Assembly (NCBI GenBank): GCA_012656075.1
Contig: JAAKBF010000102.1
Span: 62,001 to 126,000, forward strand
Reading direction: 5' to 3'
From: Phytophthora hibernalis
Lineage: Eukaryota; Oomycota; Peronosporomycetes; Peronosporales; Peronosporaceae
DNA: 64,000 bases
Position numbers and translations under genes: made by a program. Shown in pieces: positions 56,626-64,000 of the stretch. A model generated the notes under the pieces. That model was given only the letters and a program-made list of their open reading frames with translations, did no database searches and was not told where the DNA came from. Numbering within the stretch: the first letter of the stretch is position 1; every line of letters starts with the position of its first letter.

Positions 56626-57141
56626 ATGCCCATGCCCGCGGACCTCCACGCCAAGAGCGCGCGCCTGCACGCCGACCTGTCGCGCCACGTGCTGGCGTGG
56701 CCCTTCCTGGCGCCCGTGGACCCCGTGGCGCTCAACGTGCCCACGTACTTCGACGTGATCTCGCACCCCATGGACCTCGGCACCATGGGCAACAAGCTCA
56801 ACGCGGGCGAGTACCGCGACCCGGCCGAGTACCGCGCCGACCTGCTGCTCATGTTCGCGAACGCCGTCGAGTTCAACCAGGACGACGAGCGCGCGGACTC
56901 GGTGGCCAACATGGCGCGGCAGTTCCGCGGCGTGGCGCTGGCCCAATGGGACCGTTTCTTCTCGGACGCAGCGTCCGCCGACTGGGCGCGGGACACCGAG
57001 CTGCAGCTGCAGCAGCGCTTCGTGCAGCGCGCCGAGGACGGGCGCGTGCACAACCGCTGGAAGCGGGACTCGTTCGTGGCCCGACTGAACCGAGACAAGG
57101 TGGACGAGCGCACACGCCTTGCAGCCTCCAGCGCAGAGTAA
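56626..57141 (+). CDS. Stand-alone bromodomain protein
   Basis: 171 residues with a single bromodomain, which binds acetyl-lysine on histones or other proteins. The ATG at 56626 (MPMPADLHAKSARLH) precedes WPFLAPVDPVALNVPTYFDV (the WPF shelf and ZA loop), then ISHPMDLGTMGNKL and MFANAVEFNQ, where Asn in the usual YN position (here FN) is the acetyl-lysine-contacting residue. The remainder is a helical tail (DTELQLQQRFVQRAE) with basic residues. No other domain is visible. Codon use is strongly GC at third positions, more than in neighbouring genes, suggesting high expression. A longer overlapping frame (56697-57167) is a shadow. Confidence 0.88.
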   Translation: MPMPADLHAKSARLHADLSRHVLAWPFLAPVDPVALNVPTYFDVISHPMDLGTMGNKLNAGEYRDPAEYRADLLLMFANAVEFNQDDERADSVANMARQFRGVALAQWDRFFSDAASADWARDTELQLQQRFVQRAEDGRVHNRWKRDSFVARLNRDKVDERTRLAASSAE

Positions 57142-57255
57142 TTAGGCTGCAGTACACTTTTCTTTAGGTTTTAGGGTGGATATGCATGTTGTGTGTTGTT
57201 GGAGAGGCGTCCGTTATCTTTTTTTCTGGTGTTGGTTGCAGTTTAGCTTTGAGAG
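57142..57255. other. Short intergenic, bromodomain/dynein
   Basis: 114 bp between two same-strand genes; room for only a minimal terminator and promoter. Contains TTTTCTTTAGGTTTTAGG and TATCTTTTTTTCTGG. Confidence 0.4.
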
Positions 57256-60200
57256 ATGGAGCGACGGAAGGGGAGTCGAGCGAGACCTCCGCAGCCTACC
57301 GGCAACTCGCTTTATGACCTGACGCTGGATGCGACGTTCGAGTTTGATGGTGGGTCTGGGTTTGGAGCCTCGTTGCCGTCGAATACGCCGATGAAGGCGG
57401 TTGCTGGAGCGAGGGCGATCAAGTCGCCCATGACGGCAGTGGACGCGAGTTATAAATTCACGTTCACGAGTGCGGAGGAATACACGTCGCCCAAGAAGAT
57501 CCCGGTGTTTCCGGGGACGCTGCATAGCCCCGAACGCAAGCACAAACCCCATCGAGCCAAGCCCCACGAGGCACAAGTGACTTCGCCTGGGACTAAAGCA
57601 GCGAGTGATGCGTTTCCGGCGCCTACTGGAGTTCCGTTTGAAGGAAACGTTGGACGACCGAAGCGAGAATCTTCGCCTCGTCGTTTCCTCCGCGCTACGC
57701 TTGCTCGTTCGTATGGCGAGGAAGAAGGCGAAGAAGACAAAGCTGCTATCAACCAGCGGGATCGGCGTCCTTCAGAATTTATTGGCCACCTTGATCCGGT
57801 AACTGGGACGTCTAGTGTGATTGTAGCAGATGCAGCTGCTGAAGCGGCCGCAGCATCGGCAACGGCGTTTCTTAAGACTGGCGAGGATGCTATCGCCTTC
57901 TTTGCGCGTAATGGATCGGACAGCGAGATCAAGTTTGTGCACCTGAATCGCGCGGAAAGTGGGTTATCGTTCCGTCCGTATGATCTTGTGGTGGTTGCAC
58001 AAGACGACGTGACTCTAGTGAGCACTTTACGATGTCGTCTAGCGGACTTGTGCACGTCAGCGCTGGCAGTCCCTCCGAGTTCATTGCGTTGGCGGAGTGG
58101 ATGCGCCAGTCGACGATGTTCAACGTGCTCACGTCGTTACGCTTCTTTAAGCACTATCTCGTAAACAAGGCGTTTTCACTGTGGTGTGCCAACGTGCGCT
58201 ATAAGCTTTACTGCCGCCAGCGCAAACGGCTGAGCGCGAAATTGTTTTTGGCAAAGGAGAGTTTTTGCGTTCCTTTGCTACAGGTGAAGAAGGTGATGAG
58301 CACTGAGCTAATGGGTGTTGTGTTGCTGGATCTGCGCGCTCAAAAACGTACGAGAGCTCGGCTTTTGTGGAGTACCAGGGCACAAAACGTGCTGAAGGCT
58401 CGAAGCAGTTTGAGTTGTGCATTGAGAAATTGCAGTCGATCATTCAGCGTGTCTGCTCCGATGTGAAAAATTTGACGAAGACGTCAAACCCACAAGAAGA
58501 CTTTATGTCCGATATGTCACTTGGTGCAATGGGAACAAGCCAGGAAAAGACTAAGTCGATTGTAGCTGTCAAGGCAGAGGAACAACGACGACGCAGACTC
58601 TTTCGTCGAGCCGCAGAGGAGGCAGGCATGATTGCGGACTTTATTCGACTCATTGACTGCATTGCTGTTGAAAGTCTTGTGATTCTGGCTGTGCAGAGCT
58701 GCGCTAACTTTCTTTGCGAGCTGAACAAAGTTCCCCGCAAGACTGGACTCTTTGAGACGACATTATTTTTCGGAGAGCAGTCCACCATTTTTGCGCCAAC
58801 AAGTGAACAGATCCAGCACATAGTAATAGCTATGACGGACGATATCGTGAGCACCGTGAATTCAGTCTCGCGTGTGCTATACCTCCGACCATTTGCTGCC
58901 TATGTTGGTAACGTTGTTGCGGACGCGCCGCACGTGGGTTCAACTATTACGAGCAGTGTCGCGTTCGGGCAGATCCGCAAAGAACTTGTTGCCAAGATTG
59001 CGAGCGATTATGCCGAGGCCACTGAATATGTGAAAATCTTCGACAACGTGCGTCCTATCTACGAGTACGACAAGGTTTGGGATCTGGAGGAGTATTCACA
59101 GCGTGCCCACACAGTCACCACACTCAAAGCGGACATGCTACAAATTAGCACATGGGAGAAGGAGCTCGAAAAATGCGAGCCGGTCAAACTATAGGCATTT
59201 TACACGTGGAGAGCAGGAAGCTGAAACAGACTTTGATCCCCATGACGACAGCTAAATTGGATTCCATGAAGGGTTTAGTGAAAGACTTGGCACGTGCACG
59301 ATGTAAAACTCAACTGGGTGAGTACAAGCAGCGCATTCAGTCACTGCTACAGCGTCCTCAGCACTTGAAAGAGTTTGCGGGGCATGTGGAGCGTGTGCAA
59401 ACGTTGAAGTCAAAGCAGAAAGCGCTCGCAAAAAACACAAACGTGGTAGACGAACTGTATCGTCTTCTGGGCACTTACGGCGTACGCATCTCGTCAGAGG
59501 ACATGGTGCAGTTAGATGATCTACGTGGTGTACAAGAGAGCTACAAGGAAGAGACTGAGGCTGTTGACGCTTTTGTAACTAGTCGTTTGGGTGAGATGAC
59601 TCAACAGTTGGACGCTAACATTCAGCGTCTCGATGAGCAAGTGCTTCAGTTGCACAACCAGCTGCAAGGTGGACTTTTCATCGATGCAACGCACTTCGAG
59701 GATCCTTCAGCGGTTAAGAGTGAATTGGAAAGTGTGAAGCAGCGGCTCACTCAGCTGGATGAACTTTCGAAGCAGTATACAGAATATCAGACGCTGTTTA
59801 ATCTTACGCCATTTAAGTACTTGAACCTGCAGGCAACACAAGAGTACACCACCACTGTAGACTCACTTTGGGTGGCAGTTGAAAAATGGAATGAGCTGTA
59901 CTTGGGTGCCATGACAAGCCCATTCGTAGAAGTTAATGCGGAGGAACTTTCAAAGGATGTGGCTGTAGCCTTTAAGGATGCTTACGCGCTGCACAAGAAA
60001 TTGAGCAACGATGTTACTGCCTTGCTCAAGGATCGCACAGCTGAATTCAAGCTTAAGATGCCTACCGTTCTTGAACTGGGCAACCCGGCAATGAAAGATC
60101 GTCACTGGGAGAAAATCTTCAAGGCACTGCGGCAGCCCTGGTATCCTGGTATTTTGTTTACACTCGAAAACCTTGTGGCATTTGACGTGCTAGACATGAA

Positions 60201-63200
60201 AGACCTTGTTGGTGAAATGTCGGCAGCAGCTTCAGGTGAGGCTCAGATTGAGGCATCGCTGCTAAAGATTAAGCATGGCTGGGAGCAGATGGAATTGACT
60301 TGCGTAAGCCACCGCGACCAAAACGACGTGTTCATCCTTGGCAGTCTTGAAGACATCCTAATGCTCCTTGAAGATAATCAAGTGGGTCTTCAGACAATGA
60401 TGGGGTCACGGTTTATCATGGGCGTGAAAGATGAAGTGGAGCGCTGGAGTAAGCGGCTGTCGCTCCTAGCCGATACTCTAGATGAGTGGATTGCTTGTCA
60501 ACGCAGTTGGATGTATTTGGAGACCATTTTCTGTGCCGAAGACATTCAAAAGCAACTTCCTGTGGAAGCACAGAAGTTCGCACTCGTTGACAAAAACTGG
60601 AGGTCGACTATGCTACGAACAAAGCACGACCCCAGTGTGATTAGATCGGTGGAAGGTGGATCTGATCTCTTGGATCAGTTCCGTATGTCGAACAGGTTGC
60701 TTGAAGAGATTCAAAAGTCCCTAGAGGACTATCTCGAAACAAAGCGCATGACATTCCCACGATTTTATTTCCTATCGAATGACGAACTGCTGGAAATCCT
60801 TTCACAGACTCGTGACCCGCGCGCAGTTCAACCGCACCTAGGCAAATGCTTCGACGCTATGAAGAGTGTGCGCTTCGATGATACACCCGGTTCGGCTAGT
60901 AACGTTGTAAATGCCATGGTGAGCGGTGAAGGTGAGCTCGTCGTGTTCCCTAATCACGTTATAGCAAAGGGTCCCGTGGAAGCGTGGCTTACGGAGGTGG
61001 AGAAAGCCATGCGCGCAAGTCTGTATGAGGACGGTGTCAAGGCACTTATGAACTACCCCATCGAAGATGCTATTGATCGCAAGGACTGGCTATTCGGATA
61101 TTCAGCGCAAATGATCATTCTCGTTGATCAGGTCTTTTGGACGCGAAATGTCACGGAAGCTATCGCACAAGTTGAGAACGGTAGCGATCCTCAAGCTGTT
61201 GGTGAATTTCTACAGTTCAGTTTGAAGCAGATTGATGGTATGGTACAGCTTGTGCGTGGGCCATTGACGAAACTGCAACGCATTCTCATGGGTGCTGTCA
61301 TCACTATTGATGTGCACGCTCGAGATGTAGTACGCTCGTTGTCCGATGGCTACGTATCTTCACTAAGCGACTTTGAGTGGACTCGACAGCTACGATACTA
61401 TTGGGAGGATGATGTTAAGAACTTTGTGGCTAGACAGACTAACACACGCTTCATCTATGGATATGAATATCTTGGCAATTCGCCAAGACTTGTGATCACA
61501 CCGCTGACGGACATTTGCTACATGACACTCACGGGTGCACTGCATTTATACCTAGGTGGCGCTCCTGCTGGCCCAGCAGGTACAGGTAAAACAGAAACCA
61601 CAAAAGACTTGGCTAAAGCGCTTGCAGTGCAGTGTGTCGTTTTCAACTGCTCTGATGGATTGGATTACAAGATTATGGGACGATTTTTCTCTGGTCTCGC
61701 TCAGGCTGGTGCATGGGCATGCTTTGATGAGTTTAATCGCATTGATATCGAAGTTTTGTCTGTGATTGCTCAGCAGGTACTTTGCATCCAGCAGGCCATT
61801 GTAGCTGACGTGGACGAATTTGAGTTTGAAGGTAATCTCATTAGACTCAATACAGGGTTTGGCGTTTTCATTACCATGAATCCGGGTTACGCTGGACGTA
61901 CGGAGCTTCCAGATAACTTGAAGGCACTTTTCCGCCCCGTTGCTATGATGGTGCCGGATTACCGTCTAATTGCCGAGATTGTGCTTTTCTCCGAGGGGTT
62001 TGCGAATGCTTTGCCGCTATCGCACAAGATGACCCAGCTTTACTCGCTCTCCAGTGAGCAATTGTCAAAGCAAGATCACTACGATTTCGGTATGCGAGCC
62101 GTCAAGTCAGTGTTGGTTGCTGCTGGTCAGTTAAAGCGAAAGGAACCTGAAATGCATGAGGACTTGCTTCTCATTCGAGCTATGCGAGACAGTAACGTGC
62201 CTAAGTTCCTTGAGCAGGATCTCCCATTGTTTCGTGGAATTATTGCAGATCTCTTTCCAGGCGTTGTAGTGCCTTTTGTCGACTATGGACTACTCCAGAA
62301 AGCCCTGGAACAACAGTTGGACCTTCTTCATTTGCAACAAGTGCCATCGTTTATCACAAAGGCTATTCAGGTGCACGAGACACAGCTGGTTCGCCACGGT
62401 ATGATGCTTGTCGGTGAAGCTGGTAGTGGAAAGACCACCAATGGATACGTGCTGGCGAGAGCGCTGACGCAACTCTGTCAAGATGGTGTTGTTGACCGCG
62501 ATGGATTTTACAAAGAGGTACAGCGTCTCATCCTCAACCCGAAATCTATCTCCGCAGGACAGCTGTACGGTGAGTTCAATCTCTTAACCAACGAGTGGAC
62601 TGATGGCCTGGTACCGAAGTTGGTTCGGCAGTGTGTACAGGAAGCCGCTGAGTCTGACAACCGCAACTGGGTCATTTTTGACGGACCCGTGGATGCTGTT
62701 TGGATTGAGAACATGAATACAGTGCTGGACGACAACAAGACATTGTGTTTGTCGAACAGTGAGCGAATCAAACTGCCCCATACTCTTCACATGATGTTTG
62801 AGGTACAGGATCTTCGTGTGGCCTCGCCGGCTACTGTTAGCCGTTGTGGTATGGTGTATATGGAGCAAGTGCACGTTGGGTTAACATCCTTGGCGCGAAC
62901 CTGGAAAGTGACGACTTTGGAACCAATTCTACCGGCCTACCCAGAGCTGTGTGATATGCTTCTTTTGTTGATAGAGACTCACGTTCCCGTGGCGATTGCG
63001 TTTGTCCGTGAAAACTGCCGAGAAAAGGTGCCTAGCAACAATGCTAATCTGATGCAGAGCTGTCTCAATCTCATATCGTCCTGCCTCGCTAGCGGTGCCG
63101 TGCGAACCGTTGGTGCTAACAATTTAGCGGGGCTTTTACACATGTATTTTGTATTCGCTGTTACGTGGTCTGTTGGAGCAAACATTGACGACGCGTCGCG

Positions 63201-64000
63201 TCCAAATTCAATGACTTCTCTATGGGCCAATTCCGTTCGCTGATTGACAGCAGTCCTGATGGCACACCAGTAACGGATGTGTACGAAGTGGTAGTCGATG
63301 ATGCAACTGGCCAGTGGGCCTCATGGGTCGACAAGACCCCGACTTTCACATTTGTTCCCGGAGCGTCGTATTTCACGATGGTAGTGCCCACGCAAGACAC
63401 GACGCGATTTCGGTATCTCTTAGAGAAGCTCATGCTTGCAGATCATCACGTGCTATATAGTGGAGATACTGGTGTTGGTAAATCTGTTATTGTTCAATCG
63501 TTCTTGGATGATATGGCAAAAACAGATAGCTGCATTGCGTCAACGATGAGTTACTCGGCCCAAACCAAGCCTCGCAACCTAAACGAGATGTTCGAGCTGA
63601 AGCTGGACAAAAAACGCAAGAACTTGCTGGGCCCACCTGTTGGAAAGCGCATGCTATTCTTTGTGGATGATTTGAATATGCCGGCGCTCGAAATCTATGG
63701 CGCGCAGCCTCCAAATGAGTTGTTGCGGCAGGTAATCGACCAAGGTGGTTTCTACGACACGTCCAAAATGTTCTTTAAAAATGTGAAAGATGTGGTGTTT
63801 GCCGCTGCATGTGCTCCTCCTGGAGGTGGTCGCAGTGAAGTAACCCCGCGTCTGATGCGTCATTTCCACATGATTTGGATCCCGAATCTCTCGAGTGAAG
63901 TTATGCAACGGATCTTCTCGTCAATTCTCGGTGGTTTCCTCGGTGCAGAGTTGCCTGCAATGGCACATATGGCAGCACCTATCGTGAGTGCTTCGGTGCA
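57256..64000 (+). CDS. Axonemal inner-arm dynein heavy chain (DNAH3/7/12 class), partial
   Basis: Runs off the window end. The ATG at 57256 (MERRKGSRARPPQPTG) begins a low-complexity N-terminus, then the tail (FKHYLVNKAFSLWCANVRYK at about 58150). The ORF 59152-63243 is a continuous 1,363 codons. AAA1: GPAGTGKT 61570-61593 with GAWACFDEFNRIDIEVLS and IDWTRQLRYYWEDD-type preceding region; AAA2: GEAGSGKT 62413-62436; AAA3: GDTGVGKS 63462-63485 with FFVDDLNMPALE. GAWACFDEFNR and PDYRLIAEIV mark the monomeric inner-arm class. Frame breaks at about 58025, 58340, 59169-59173 (A5 where A6 is needed) and 63205. A later part of AAA3, AAA4-6, stalk and C-terminus lie beyond 64000. Confidence 0.92.

Noticed and set aside
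56697..57167. Alternative Arg/Gly-rich frame over the bromodomain gene
   Set aside because: Low-complexity shadow caused by very GC-rich codons; the other frame encodes a clean bromodomain.
1..64000. tRNA or rRNA genes
   Set aside because: I saw no sequence with a convincing tRNA cloverleaf (A/B boxes) or rRNA similarity; I cannot run a covariance search to exclude weak ones.

Overview
The window looks like nuclear DNA of an oomycete, most likely a Phytophthora-like Peronosporales species. This rests on several features: start regions matching the oomycete initiator (CATTYYNCAWTTT, an exact match at 3355-3367 and mirrored at 2306-2318), compact genes with introns of about 65 bp, a chromodomain-bearing Ty3/Gypsy element, axonemal dynein heavy chains expected of an organism with flagellated zoospores, and paralogous ankyrin-type genes of a kind common in these genomes. 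Species cannot be settled from sequence alone.

Layout. (1) 504-5168 is a large palindrome: two arms of about 1.84 kb around a 976-bp spacer. Each arm carries a divergently transcribed gene for a secreted protein built of six-cysteine modules joined by Thr/Pro-rich linkers. Two further members lie at 43097-46625 and 47352-50020. (2) 6178-10765 and 19010-26565 hold five paralogous ankyrin-type genes with unusual 28-residue repeats; at least one is a clear pseudogene. (3) A housekeeping triosephosphate isomerase gene lies at 11166-11917 (minus), and two truncated TPI 3' ends sit beside ankyrin copies, marking the unit that was duplicated. (4) 12.3-18.6 kb is transposon territory: a tyrosine-recombinase-like remnant and a chromovirus (13484-18597) whose reverse transcriptase contains an internally inverted segment. 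(5) 26899-27558 is a mitochondrial Mn/Fe superoxide dismutase (minus). (6) 28125-42601 is an outer-arm (DNAH5/8-class) axonemal dynein heavy chain. (7) 50516-54033 holds a CK1-family kinase with two introns, followed after 8 bp by an Arg/Ser-rich protein with KEYVKDYPP repeats. (8) 56626-57141 is a stand-alone bromodomain protein. (9) 57256 to the window end is a second dynein heavy chain, of the inner-arm monomeric (DNAH3/7/12) class, cut by the window edge.

Many genes are broken by single-base frameshifts, including genes expected to be intact. Where I could compare with a paralogue or a conserved motif, these are mostly one-base losses in short homopolymers (TPI, both dyneins, the Arg/Ser-rich gene, one palindrome arm). 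I therefore read most of them as residual sequence or assembly errors, and give gene coordinates spanning the whole locus. Genuine decay is better supported in ankyrin copy 2 (a TAA substitution), the TPI fragments and the retroelement.

The two dyneins belong to the zoospore flagellum. The cysteine-module proteins look like cell-surface or wall mucin-like proteins. The most novel element is that cysteine-module family, with its palindromic duplication and module expansion.
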